In this document: positions 43,699 to 52,192 of the stretch, in pieces
Layout: every line of letters begins with the position of its first letter
How positions within the stretch are numbered: the stretch's first letter is position 1
Assembly: GCA_041393395.1 (NCBI GenBank)
Contig: JAWKKG010000002.1
Location: 558,001 to 622,000 of the forward strand
DNA length: 64,000 bases
Direction of reading: 5' to 3'
Source of the DNA: JAGQIB01 sp041393395
GTDB lineage: Bacteria; ARS69
Program-made: the position numbers and the translations under genes
The notes under the pieces: generated by a model
The model's input: only the letters and a program-made list of their open reading frames with translations
What the model was told of the DNA's origin: nothing
The model's database searches: none

Positions 43699-44814
43699 TC
43701 AGTCCCGGAAGAACGGAAAGCGCCAGCCTCCTCCGCGGCGCTTGAGACGCTGGACCACCAGCGAGTGACCTCCTGACTGCGCGTCGTCGAGCGGGGTGCG
43801 CCCCGTCTCGTCGCGCGCGGCGGGATCCGCGCCGAGGTCGAGCAGGCGGTCGACCACGAGGCCCTGTCCCGAGCCGGCCGCGAGGTGCAACGGCGTGCGA
43901 CCGTCGACGTCGACCGCCGCCGGGCTCGCACCGCGATCCAGCAGCAACTCCACGACGTCCGTGCGACCGGCTCCGATCGCCGCGTGCAGCGGTGTGCGGC
44001 CGTCGCGATCGCGCAGATCGGGATCCGCTCCCGCGTCCAGAAGCCGGGTCGCCACGGCCGAAGACGCGGCGCGATGGAGTGGCGTCGCGCGGTCGTGATC
44101 CAGTTCGTTCACCCGGGCACCGGCTTCGAGCAGCGCTCGGACCGCCCAGTCCACGCCGCGTTCGGCCGCGTCGTGCAATGGCGTTCGGCCGAGCGCGTCC
44201 GCCGCGTCCGGGCTCGCGCCCGCGTCGATCAGCGTCTGCAGAACCGGCTCGTCCTCGAGCCGTGCCACGGCCGACGGATCGCGGTGCGCGCGGGCGGGAC
44301 CGACCCACTCGCCGTCGTCGCCCAGGAGCTGCTCCGTGAGCGACGGCGCGCCGCGTCGTACCGCGACGTGCAGCGGCGTGATGCCGTCGACGTCGGCGGC
44401 CCCGGGGTCCGCGCCGGCGTCGAGGAGGTCGGCGGCGAGAGAGCGATCGCACCACGCCACGCACACGTGCAGGGCCGACGTGCCGCGGGCGTTCAATCCA
44501 CGCGCCGACGCACCGAGGGCGAGCAGACGGCGCACGGTCGATGCCTCCCCGTGCTGCCGCACCGGAGACGGGAGCGCGGCGCGGTGGATGGGGCGCCAGC
44601 CCGGCGCGGCCTGCTCCGGGAGCTCCGGATCCGCTCCCGCGGCCACCAGCGCGTCGATCGCGGCGAGATGGTCGCGAGCCGCCGCGAGGTGCAGCGGGGC
44701 GTGCCCCTCGTCGTCGAACGCGTTCGGGTCGGCTCCCGCGGCGAGCGCCTCGCGGAGGGCGTCGATCTGTCCGGACTCCGCAAGCCAGGCGAGATCTTCC
44801 AAGGCTACTTCCAT
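43699..44814 (-). CDS. Ankyrin-repeat protein
   Basis: 371 aa made almost wholly of about nine ankyrin repeats (GHAPLHLAAARDHLAAIDALVAAGADP, TPLHDAAERGVDWAVRALLEAGA and similar units, here shortened in words rather than listed). There is no signal peptide or catalytic domain, so it is likely a cytoplasmic binding partner. The ATG at 44814 lies inside the end of the TPR-CHAT gene, overlapping by 10 nt, so the two are translationally coupled and probably work together as target, adaptor or inhibitor of the protease. The last residues are basic and aromatic (GGGWRFPFFRD). Confidence 0.82.
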   Translation of the reverse strand: MEVALEDLAWLAESGQIDALREALAAGADPNAFDDEGHAPLHLAAARDHLAAIDALVAAGADPELPEQAAPGWRPIHRAALPSPVRQHGEASTVRRLLALGASARGLNARGTSALHVCVAWCDRSLAADLLDAGADPGAADVDGITPLHVAVRRGAPSLTEQLLGDDGEWVGPARAHRDPSAVARLEDEPVLQTLIDAGASPDAADALGRTPLHDAAERGVDWAVRALLEAGARVNELDHDRATPLHRAASSAVATRLLDAGADPDLRDRDGRTPLHAAIGAGRTDVVELLLDRGASPAAVDVDGRTPLHLAAGSGQGLVVDRLLDLGADPAARDETGRTPLDDAQSGGHSLVVQRLKRRGGGWRFPFFRD

Positions 44815-47800
44815 TCTCCCGAGGCCACGAAGCCGCACCAGCTTGCCGGGGATGCGGGATCGCCCGCCGCGCGGCGTTCCTCCAGCAGCCGCAGGTTCGC
44901 GGTCCGGATCGCGCGCGGTGTGGAGAGCCCCTCGCCGAAGCGCGCCTGGTAGAGCGCCTTCATCCACCGGGCCGTCGTGTCGTCGTCCACCGCCCAGAGG
45001 CTGGTGACGAGCGTGCCCACGCCCGCCGTCTCGAACGCCCGACGGAGGCCGAGGATCCCTTCGCCCGCGCGGACTCCGCCGAGTCCCGTCTCGCAGGCCG
45101 ACAGGACCGCCCACTCGACGCCTTCGAGCGGGAGCGACGCGATCTCCTCGGCCGTGAGGATGCCGTCCTCCTCCGAATCCTCGGGAGGCTCGGGCAGGTT
45201 CGCGCCGGCCAGTGCGAGCCCCGCGTGAAGCAGCGGCGATCCGCAACCCTCCTCGATCAGGAAGCCGTGAGTGGCGAGATGCAGACCGCGTCGTCCCGGC
45301 GCGCGCGCCTTCACCGCCTCCTCGGAAGCGCGCGTGCCGGTGAAGCGCACGACGTCGTCTCCGGCGCTCCGCTTCCACTCCGCCGCGACGTCTTCCGACT
45401 CGCGTTCGGTTCCCGGGAGCGCGAGGAAGTGCAGCGAACGGACCGCATCGCACTTCAGATGCGTGCCGCGGCGAGTGTCGGTACCCAGGTCGGCCGCGGG
45501 ATCGTCGTAGTCCGGTGCGCCGATCGCGAGGAGCCCGCGCCCCGGCGACGCCGCTCGACGGGTCTTCGCGAGGTCGCGTTCCGCGGAGAGCGTGTGGAAC
45601 AGCGGAGCGTCCTCCGCGAGCCACTGATCCGTCGCCGCCGCGGGCAGCGCATCGAGGTCCACGAAGTGGAGCGCACCGTCCGGCACGACGAACACGAGCT
45701 CGGCGTCCCGCACGAGCGGCGCGACCGGATCCCACACGCGTTCTCGGACCGGTTCGCCGAGCGCGCGGATCGAGCTGGCGGACTGGGCGGCCGCGTCCTG
45801 GATCCGGCGGATGCCGCGACCACTCGCGGTGTTCAGGGCCGCATGCCAGTCGGCGACCGCCGCATCGATCTCGTCCGCGTCGCCGAGCGGAAGGACGCGC
45901 GGGGAGGCGCCCTCCCGCGCCACGAACGCGGCGTAGCCGTCGCTCGTGCCGTCGGACCAGCGGGCATACGCGACGAGCGCCGCGTGCTCCGGGAGTCGCG
46001 CGAGAACGTCGGAAAGGCCGGCCGTTCGCGAACCGTCGACGTCCCGGTCCTCGGACGTCCGCTCCCCGAGGCGTCGCTCCGCTTCCTCCTTCGCGCGACG
46101 GGCGTCCTGGACGCGCGCGTTCCAGTCGGCGACGTCTTCGTCCGGTCCGCGGAGCACGAGGTTCGCGTAGCGCCGGCGAGCCGTGCTCAGCGTCTCCACG
46201 AGGTCGTGCACTTCGGGGCGGGACGCCAGTCGCGTCGCCGTTCGTCGGCGGGTGGCCATCTCCTCGAGGACCGTGGCGCGCGCCCGAATCAACGCGTCCC
46301 AGGCGTCGCGCGTGCGTGCCTCGTTCGAGGGGTCATCGGCGGCGAGGCGCACCAGCACGGGCAGGCCGCGCTCGGATCGTGCGAGCCATGCAAGCGCGCG
46401 CCGCTCGGAGACGCCGCGCACGAGTACGGCCGTGTTCGCGCGACTGATTCTCTCCGCCTCGAGCGCGTCGGCGAACGCCTCGTCGTTGCGTCCGAGATCG
46501 CGAAGGATGCCGGCCCGTCGGCTCAGCTCACGTGGCAGGGACGGATGGTCCGCGCCGAAGATCTCGCGGCGCATCGCGAGCGCCCGGTTCGACGCCGCGA
46601 GCGCGCCGGCCGCGTCGCCGCGCTCGCGGAGCACGACGGCGAGCTCGCTCGAAGCGTTCGCCACCGACGGATGCACGGCCGGCAGGGCCCGGGCGTAGAC
46701 GTCCAGCGCTTCCCGCAGGGAACGTTCCGCGGTGTCGAGGTGGCCGGAGCGTCGCTCGACGTTTCCGATGTTCTCGAGCGCGGAGGCGTAATCCGCGTGC
46801 TCCGTCCCGACCGATTCCTTCCAGATGTCCGCGGCCTGTCCGAACAGGACCGCCGCCGGGCGAAGCTGGTCGTCGTCCGCGAGGATCCGACCGAGCGCGA
46901 GGAGGGTGATCGCGACGCGCGGGTTGCGTTCCCCGAGCTGCTTGCGGTAGATCCCGAGAGCCTCGCGGTAGCACTCGCCGGCCTCCTCGCGGTCTCCCAT
47001 GTCCTCCAGCAGGGAGCCGAGATTCAGGCGCGTCTGCGCGGTCTCCCAGTGCTCGCGGCCGAAAAGTCGCTCGCGGATCGCGAGACTCTCCTCGAGCATC
47101 GCCCTCGCGCGCAGGTAGTCTCCGAGATCCACGTAGACGATCGCGAGGTTGTTCAGCGCGCTCGCGACTTCCGGATGCGTCTCCCCGAACGCGGCCCGGG
47201 CGATCTCGAGGCCCCGCGTGAAGTGATCGAGCGCACCGTTCAGGTTGCCGGTGAGCGCCTCCACCACCGCAAGATTCTGGTGACTCTGCGCGAGGTCGGG
47301 ATGGTCGGGCGGCAGCAGCCGCTCGCGTCCGCGGAGTGTCTGCTCGTGCAGACGTCGAGCCTCGTCGTACTCGCCGAGCATCTCGTGCATGATCGCGAGA
47401 TTGTTCCACGCGGTGAAGCGCGTGACGTCCGTCACGTCGGCGGCGTCCAGGATCCGGACGACCTCGAGCTGGAACTCCTTGGCCTCCTGGAGTCGGCCCG
47501 CGTCCTGAAGCGTGGAAGCGAGACTGTTCAGCGCCTTCGCGTAGTCCGGATGATCCTCGCCGAGGACGCTCGCCATTCGATCGACGGATACCCGCTGGGC
47601 CGCGATCGCGGGCTCGAGCTCGCCGCGCTCCCGGTACACCCAGCCCAGCAGGGTCTGGGACCACGCGCTTTCGAGGTGGTCCGGCCCGAGCGCGCTCTCC
47701 TTGATGCGGGCGTTGCGTTGCGCGAGAGCGAGCGTTTCGTCCTCGCTGCCCCGGCCGAGACCCACGAGCGCCTGGACGCGGAGGTCCAGGAACATCGCCG

Positions 47801-48065
47801 CCTGGATCGACTCCGGCCCGTAGAGTCGCTCCGCTTCCGCGAGCTCCTTTGTCGCCCCTTTTTCGGCCGCGTCCGGCTGCTTCGCTTCGAGCTGCGTCCA
47901 GATCCGCTGATAGGGCTCGAAGATCTCGAGCGGCAGACCCCGTGCTTCCCACTCCGCCCGGGCGACGGCGGGATCGGTCTCCTCGCCGATCGCAATGCCG
48001 GCCCCGACGAGCAGGCAGGTCGCGAGGATCCAGATTCGGAAGAACGCCGAGACGAAGTGCGGGAT
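44805..48065 (-). CDS. TPR-CHAT caspase-like protease, probable ATC start
   Basis: 996 aa from the first canonical start (ATG 47795), 1086 aa from an ATC at 48065. The upstream 90 codons read as protein: a membrane/signal segment (FFRIWILATCLLVGAGIAIG), then a helical stretch running smoothly into the TPRs. No ATG, GTG or TTG exists in that frame, and GGAG stands 7 nt before the ATC. The body holds many tetratricopeptide repeats. The C-terminal CHAT domain has H843 (LATHGF) and C901 (LSACETGLG) in the 996-aa numbering, the caspase-like dyad. The ankyrin gene starts within its last codons. It may be a signalling or defence protease; the target is unknown. Confidence 0.82.
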   Translation of the reverse strand: MPHFVSAFFRIWILATCLLVGAGIAIGEETDPAVARAEWEARGLPLEIFEPYQRIWTQLEAKQPDAAEKGATKELAEAERLYGPESIQAAMFLDLRVQALVGLGRGSEDETLALAQRNARIKESALGPDHLESAWSQTLLGWVYRERGELEPAIAAQRVSVDRMASVLGEDHPDYAKALNSLASTLQDAGRLQEAKEFQLEVVRILDAADVTDVTRFTAWNNLAIMHEMLGEYDEARRLHEQTLRGRERLLPPDHPDLAQSHQNLAVVEALTGNLNGALDHFTRGLEIARAAFGETHPEVASALNNLAIVYVDLGDYLRARAMLEESLAIRERLFGREHWETAQTRLNLGSLLEDMGDREEAGECYREALGIYRKQLGERNPRVAITLLALGRILADDDQLRPAAVLFGQAADIWKESVGTEHADYASALENIGNVERRSGHLDTAERSLREALDVYARALPAVHPSVANASSELAVVLRERGDAAGALAASNRALAMRREIFGADHPSLPRELSRRAGILRDLGRNDEAFADALEAERISRANTAVLVRGVSERRALAWLARSERGLPVLVRLAADDPSNEARTRDAWDALIRARATVLEEMATRRRTATRLASRPEVHDLVETLSTARRRYANLVLRGPDEDVADWNARVQDARRAKEEAERRLGERTSEDRDVDGSRTAGLSDVLARLPEHAALVAYARWSDGTSDGYAAFVAREGASPRVLPLGDADEIDAAVADWHAALNTASGRGIRRIQDAAAQSASSIRALGEPVRERVWDPVAPLVRDAELVFVVPDGALHFVDLDALPAAATDQWLAEDAPLFHTLSAERDLAKTRRAASPGRGLLAIGAPDYDDPAADLGTDTRRGTHLKCDAVRSLHFLALPGTERESEDVAAEWKRSAGDDVVRFTGTRASEEAVKARAPGRRGLHLATHGFLIEEGCGSPLLHAGLALAGANLPEPPEDSEEDGILTAEEIASLPLEGVEWAVLSACETGLGGVRAGEGILGLRRAFETAGVGTLVTSLWAVDDDTTARWMKALYQARFGEGLSTPRAIRTANLRLLEERRAAGDPASPASWCGFVASGEWK

Positions 48066-48093
48066 GGTTCGGCTCCGGTTCGAGGGAGCGGCG

Positions 48094-48102
48094 AGGATAG
48101 CA
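48094..48102 (-). promoter_or_regulatory. Extended -10 element before the TPR-CHAT gene
   Basis: Minus-strand TGCTATCCT, identical to the extended -10 of glgA. It lies 28 nt upstream of the proposed ATC start, leaving room for the GGAG site. The -35 region is poor. Confidence 0.4.
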
Positions 48103-48125
48103 AAGCCACCGGCGGGCGGCGATCG

Positions 48126-49727
48126 CTAGCGGAGCCGCGTGATCTTCAACGCCGCGAGAGGGCCGTCGTTCCCCTCCGCGAGGAAGAAGTAGATGCCGGC
48201 GGGCGTCGGGGTCCCGTCCTGGGCCCGGCCGTCCCAGATCCAGCGCGCCTCCCCGCCCGCACCCGGCTCCGGGATCAGCGTGCGGACTCGCCGGCCCCCG
48301 GCGTCGACGACCCGTGCCACGCTTGCGTTCGCGAGGGGGCCGGTCGCGCGGACCTCCACGCGTCGGCCGGCGAGGGAGGGGTTCGGCAGCGCCTGCAGTG
48401 CTCCCCCCGGCGCGTCGAGGAGATCGGAGACATCGACCGCGCTCGTATCGGCCCGGATCCGGTGCAAGCCCGGCGGAAGGGCGGCGGTGTTCGTGCCGAG
48501 GCTCGTGAACCAGAGGGCGCCGTCGGGGCCGAGTCGAGCGTCGGCCGCGCCCGGGAAGCCGGCGCCCCACGTGCTGTCGGCCGGCTGCCCGGCGATCGGC
48601 GGCGCGATCTCCCAGGGATCCCCGAGCGTGCCGGTGGGTCGCAGGCGCACGAGGTGCCCGGAGTACAGCTCGAAGAAGAACAGGTCTCCCTCGTGGCTCG
48701 GCGGGAAGGAGATCGGCGAGCTCGGTACGGAGCGAATGCGGGGACCGCCGATGATGGAGATGAGATCGATCGGGTGCGGCAGGGCGTAGATGGGCCACGT
48801 GTACGTCACCGGCAAGGGGCAGTCGCCGCAGCACGCGATCTCGTCGAAACCCTCGTACTCCGGCCAGCCGAAGTTCGGCCCCGGGTTCGCGGCGCCGGGG
48901 ATCACGTTCATCTCCTCGAACGTGTGCGATCCCACGCTGCCGATGAAGACGTCGCCGGTTGGAGCGTCGACGGTGAAGCGGAACGGATTCCGCAAGCCCC
49001 ACGCCCACACGAGCGCGCGCCAACCGGTACCTCCGAACGGATTGTCGCCGGGATCGAGGTCGGCGAGCGGCGGCGCGGGCCCGCCGGGCGGCGGCGCGTT
49101 CTCGATCGAGATCCGCAGGATCTTGCCATGGGGATCGTCGAGATCCTGCGCGAGACAACCGCGCTGATCGTCGCCGACGGAGATCAGCAGGCGCCCGTCC
49201 GGGCCGAAGCGAAGCGTGCCGGCGTTGTGGATGCCGAACAGATCCTCGATCGAGTCGATCAACGGCGCGGGTACGCCGAACGCGAGCGCGGTGCTCGCGG
49301 GATCGGAGACATCTCCCGTGGCCTCCACGCGCACGATCTTCGTCACCGCGGCCGTCGACGTGTAGTTCAGGTACAGGTACGGACTCTTGGGCCAGTCCGG
49401 ATCCACCGCCAGGCCGAGCAGACCGCGCTCGGGATGGACGGACTCCACGTCCGGCAACGTCAGGACGGGCACCGAAGTCGTGGCGCCGACCGCGGCCACG
49501 CGCACCGTTCCCGTCTCACGCTCCGCGATCAGCGGTCGCCCGTCCGGCAGCAGCGCGAACGCGACGGGCCAGCCGCCGAACGGCGGCCCGACCAGATACT
49601 CGTGCACGAAACCCGCCGGCACCGAGCCGGCGCGGGAGGAGACGGGCAGGAGCGCAGCCGCGAACCCCGTCAGCGCAAGGAGCGCCGAGGAGACGCGGAG
49701 TGCGGACGCTCGAGTACGACGGGCCAC
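48126..49727 (-). CDS. Secreted PQQ-dependent sugar dehydrogenase-like beta-propeller with FlgD-like tail
   Basis: 533 aa from the GTG at 49727; a GTG at 49733 lies inside the Shine-Dalgarno sequence. After a signal peptide (about 1-34) there is a glucose/sorbosone dehydrogenase-like propeller: RGLLGLAVDPDW, LRFGPDGRLLISVGD, HGKILRI, WAWGLRNPFRF and FEEMNVI are typical. Towards the end comes a FlgD-like Ig domain (VARVVDAGGRRVRTL, WDGRAQDGTPTPAGIYFF). It is probably exported and surface-attached; PQQ binding is possible, though many homologues are of unknown activity. It ends in LAALKITRLR. Confidence 0.82.
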   Translation of the reverse strand: MARRTRASALRVSSALLALTGFAAALLPVSSRAGSVPAGFVHEYLVGPPFGGWPVAFALLPDGRPLIAERETGTVRVAAVGATTSVPVLTLPDVESVHPERGLLGLAVDPDWPKSPYLYLNYTSTAAVTKIVRVEATGDVSDPASTALAFGVPAPLIDSIEDLFGIHNAGTLRFGPDGRLLISVGDDQRGCLAQDLDDPHGKILRISIENAPPPGGPAPPLADLDPGDNPFGGTGWRALVWAWGLRNPFRFTVDAPTGDVFIGSVGSHTFEEMNVIPGAANPGPNFGWPEYEGFDEIACCGDCPLPVTYTWPIYALPHPIDLISIIGGPRIRSVPSSPISFPPSHEGDLFFFELYSGHLVRLRPTGTLGDPWEIAPPIAGQPADSTWGAGFPGAADARLGPDGALWFTSLGTNTAALPPGLHRIRADTSAVDVSDLLDAPGGALQALPNPSLAGRRVEVRATGPLANASVARVVDAGGRRVRTLIPEPGAGGEARWIWDGRAQDGTPTPAGIYFFLAEGNDGPLAALKITRLR

Positions 49728-49776
49728 GGACACCTCGGTCGGGGAGCCCGAGGTTACGCCGGGAAGGGGATCGGTT

Positions 49777-51096
49777 TCAAACGCCGGCGGCGAGCTCGAG
49801 CCGGTCGGCGGCGCTGCGCCGCGCGAGCCAGACGACCTGCACCAGCTGCCCGAACACGAACACGGCGAGGACCGGCGGGAGTCCCGGGACGTGCAGTCGG
49901 CCGACCAGTGCGGCGAGCATCCCCGACACGGTCAGCAGGGCGATCGCGATCGCCTCTCCCACGCCCCGGGTCCGGTGCCGGTTCACGAGAATCCCGGTGT
50001 GCCAGCTCTGGAGGACGCTCAGTGCCGGCATCGGGATCGCGATCCACAGCGCGATGCCCGCGAGCGAGGCGAGCGGCGGCGCGAGGCCGGACAGACCCGA
50101 GAAGTACAGGGACGCGAGTGGCGTCGCGGCGATCAGCAACAGAAGGCCACTCACGATCGTCGCCAGCGTGCGGGCAAAGGAGCGCAGGGCGGCGTATCCG
50201 CCGGGCCGCTCGATGAGCGTCACCACGACCTCGTTGAAGGCGAAGCCGAGGCTGCGGAGCGTGAACGTGAGTCCGTTCACCACCGGCCAGGCCGCCAGCG
50301 AATCGATCGCCCGCGGCAGTCGACCCATCGCGGCGGCGCCGATCGGGAGGACGGCGAGGGCCAGCAGCGAGGTGAGGGCGAGCGGAGTGTAGAACGCGAC
50401 GAAGCTCTTTCGAGTCAGGGGGCGGGCGGTCGGATCGACCGCGGGAAGGCGACGCAACACGGGGCGCACGGCGAGCCCGATGAACAGCGCCTCCGCCGTC
50501 ACGCCGGCGGCGACGGCGCCGGTGCCGACCGCGATCCCGGGACCGCCGAGCACGCTGCCGATCGTCAGCACGACTCCGTTCGCGGCGAGGCGGACGAGCG
50601 TGCCGATTCCCACCATTCCGCTGCGTCCGGACCGGATGAGCACGCCTTGCTGGAACCGCCGGTACGCGATCGCGCCGGACCAGGGAGTCATGAGCAGCAT
50701 CCCGAGCCGCGCGGGGGCGCGCGTCTCCTCCGGTGCGGACAGGACGTGTCCCACCACCACGTCCCACAGCGGGGTGGTGGCGACCAGAAGGTGCAGCAGC
50801 GTGAGCGCGCCCGCGCTCAGCGCCATGAACCGGCGGAGCTTCCGGTACGACGGAACGTCGCGGGACAGTGCCGTCGAGGCGGACAGCAACATGATGATCG
50901 GCGCCTCGATCAGCAGCGCGAGGGGGAACACGACACCGCCGTACGCGGCGAGGCTGACCTCGGGATCCGCGAGGCGCGCCATCACGGCGCCCACGGCGGG
51001 GAGCTCGAACCCCATCATCAACCAGCTGGCGGCGAGCGGCCACCAGGTCCGCATCACGGTCCGGCGATCGACGGGCTCGGCGCGGGCTTCGCTCAC
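49777..51096 (-). CDS. MOP-superfamily membrane transporter (MATE/ANKH-like)
   Basis: 439 aa with about 12 predicted membrane helices and no extra domains. The start MRTWWPLAASWLMMGFELPAVGAVMARL and the internal pseudo-repeat (PLALTSLLALAVLPIGAAAMGRLP) fit the MATE/MOP flippase fold; the pattern is closer to ANKH-like or uncharacterised members than to NorM, so I do not name a substrate. The GTG at 51096 has GGAGG 5 nt upstream. It stands between two secreted-protein genes with no clear operon partner. Confidence 0.7.
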   Translation of the reverse strand: MSEARAEPVDRRTVMRTWWPLAASWLMMGFELPAVGAVMARLADPEVSLAAYGGVVFPLALLIEAPIIMLLSASTALSRDVPSYRKLRRFMALSAGALTLLHLLVATTPLWDVVVGHVLSAPEETRAPARLGMLLMTPWSGAIAYRRFQQGVLIRSGRSGMVGIGTLVRLAANGVVLTIGSVLGGPGIAVGTGAVAAGVTAEALFIGLAVRPVLRRLPAVDPTARPLTRKSFVAFYTPLALTSLLALAVLPIGAAAMGRLPRAIDSLAAWPVVNGLTFTLRSLGFAFNEVVVTLIERPGGYAALRSFARTLATIVSGLLLLIAATPLASLYFSGLSGLAPPLASLAGIALWIAIPMPALSVLQSWHTGILVNRHRTRGVGEAIAIALLTVSGMLAALVGRLHVPGLPPVLAVFVFGQLVQVVWLARRSAADRLELAAGV

Positions 51097-51165
51097 GGCT
51101 GCCTCCTCGCCCCTCGGGGGAGGGGGCGAGGAGGATAGCCAATGAGCGCGCGGAGGTCGCGGGAT

Positions 51166-51819
51166 TTAGCGGTGCAGGGCCTTCAGGTCGGCCCAGGAGG
51201 AATCCTCGACTTCGAGCACCGTCGTCCCGATGTCGAAAGCCGACTGGGTCACGAGGAGGAGCATCGTCCCGTCGAGGTCCGCGAGGAGACCGTCGAAGGA
51301 GCCGGCGACGTGGTGATCGTCGATCGCGGAGATGACGATGCCGCCGTTCGCACTGCCGAACACGCCGTTCGCGGTCAACGCTTCGAGCCACGCGACCCAG
51401 TCCGCGCTCGCGGGATCCGAAGGGAAGCTCGGCTCGGGCAGGTCGTTCACGAAGCCCCAGGCCACGGTGTAGTTCTCCAGGTCGATCGGGTACGCCCCGG
51501 GAACGATCGGGGAATCGCTCCGGATCGCGAGCACCGCGACGTCGGCGGAACCGTCCGTGTTCCCGTGCCCGGCCACGATCACCAGCAGGTGGAGCCCCGG
51601 ATGATCCACGACGAACGCTGCACAACCGTTGTCCTCGACTTCCGGAAAGCCGTCGAGATTCGTGAGCTCCCCGTCGGCCTGGAACGACCCGTTGTACGAG
51701 CCGAACGGGAACTGGTCGTACCGGAAAGAGAGAGTGCCTCCCGCGAGCGTCTGCGCGACGGACGGGGCGGCGGCGAACGCGAGCACCGACAGGGCGATCG
51801 CGAAGGAAGCAACGCGCAT
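51166..51819 (-). CDS. Small secreted protein with short C-terminal motif
   Basis: 217 aa. The signal peptide is about 1-22 (ending PSVAQ). The mature part is an all-beta-looking domain with no recognised family (LSFRYDQFPFGSYNGSFQADG, VAGSFDGLLADLDGTMLLLV), possibly lipocalin-like in its alternating pattern. It ends in EDSSWADLKALHR, the same tail type as three other secreted proteins here. The ATG at 51819 has GGAG 6 nt upstream, and a good promoter lies at 51876-51905 with a palindrome behind it. The tail motif is the only clue to location. Confidence 0.72.
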   Translation of the reverse strand: MRVASFAIALSVLAFAAAPSVAQTLAGGTLSFRYDQFPFGSYNGSFQADGELTNLDGFPEVEDNGCAAFVVDHPGLHLLVIVAGHGNTDGSADVAVLAIRSDSPIVPGAYPIDLENYTVAWGFVNDLPEPSFPSDPASADWVAWLEALTANGVFGSANGGIVISAIDDHHVAGSFDGLLADLDGTMLLLVTQSAFDIGTTVLEVEDSSWADLKALHR

Positions 51820-51875
51820 GGTGAACTCCAAGGAGACGGTGTCGGGCGACCGGAGAAGGGGCGGATCGCCCGGCC

Positions 51876-51905
51876 AGTGTAGCGCACCGGAGTGGCGAAA
51901 GTCAA
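51876..51905 (-). promoter_or_regulatory. Sigma-70-like promoter of the small secreted protein gene
   Basis: Minus-strand TTGACT (51900-51905, 5/6) and TACACT (51876-51881, 4/6) with an 18-nt spacer, giving a leader of about 45-50 nt. The -10 is identical to that of the 58050 gene. Confidence 0.65.
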
Positions 51906-51924
51906 AGTAATCGCAGCAAATTGG

Positions 51925-51938
51925 CGTTTGCACAAACG
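51925..51938. promoter_or_regulatory. Perfect 14-bp palindrome, candidate operator
   Basis: CGTTTG-CA-CAAACG lies about 20 bp upstream of the -35 of the 51166-51819 gene. The position suits an activator or repressor site. LacI/GalR-type operators have this kind of compact dyad, but the assignment is only suggestive. Confidence 0.45.
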
Positions 51939-52192
51939 TGCGGATCGCGGGCGAAGCTCGGCGTTCGCGGCCGATCAGTGCTTTGGGTTGCCGGATTTCG
52001 GCGATTCTTGGATCCAGCGGAAACCGTCGCATGCGAGTCGGGGAAGACGCGGGAAGCGAGGGAATCGGGGATCCGAATCGGACAGTCCGCAGCGCGTGAA
52101 CCGGGACCCGCGCGTGGAGGCGACGCGACGGGCGTGCGCACAGTCGGCGCAAAGTCCTTCGAGCGGGCGGTGGGGGAGAGGCGCCTCGGTCA

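Larger units (their letters stand above)
51820..52192. other. Intergenic region with promoter and palindrome
   Basis: 373 nt upstream of the 51166-51819 gene and downstream of the stop of the VCBS protein gene. It contains the promoter at 51876-51905 and the palindrome at 51925-51938. The remainder (about 51940-52190) shows no conserved gene or structure that I can support. Confidence 0.5.

Noticed and set aside
44541..50216. An open frame of 1891 codons on the plus strand
   Set aside because: It lies opposite the CHAT, sugar-dehydrogenase and ankyrin genes, is extremely Arg-rich and has no domains; long antisense frames are expected in such GC-rich DNA.
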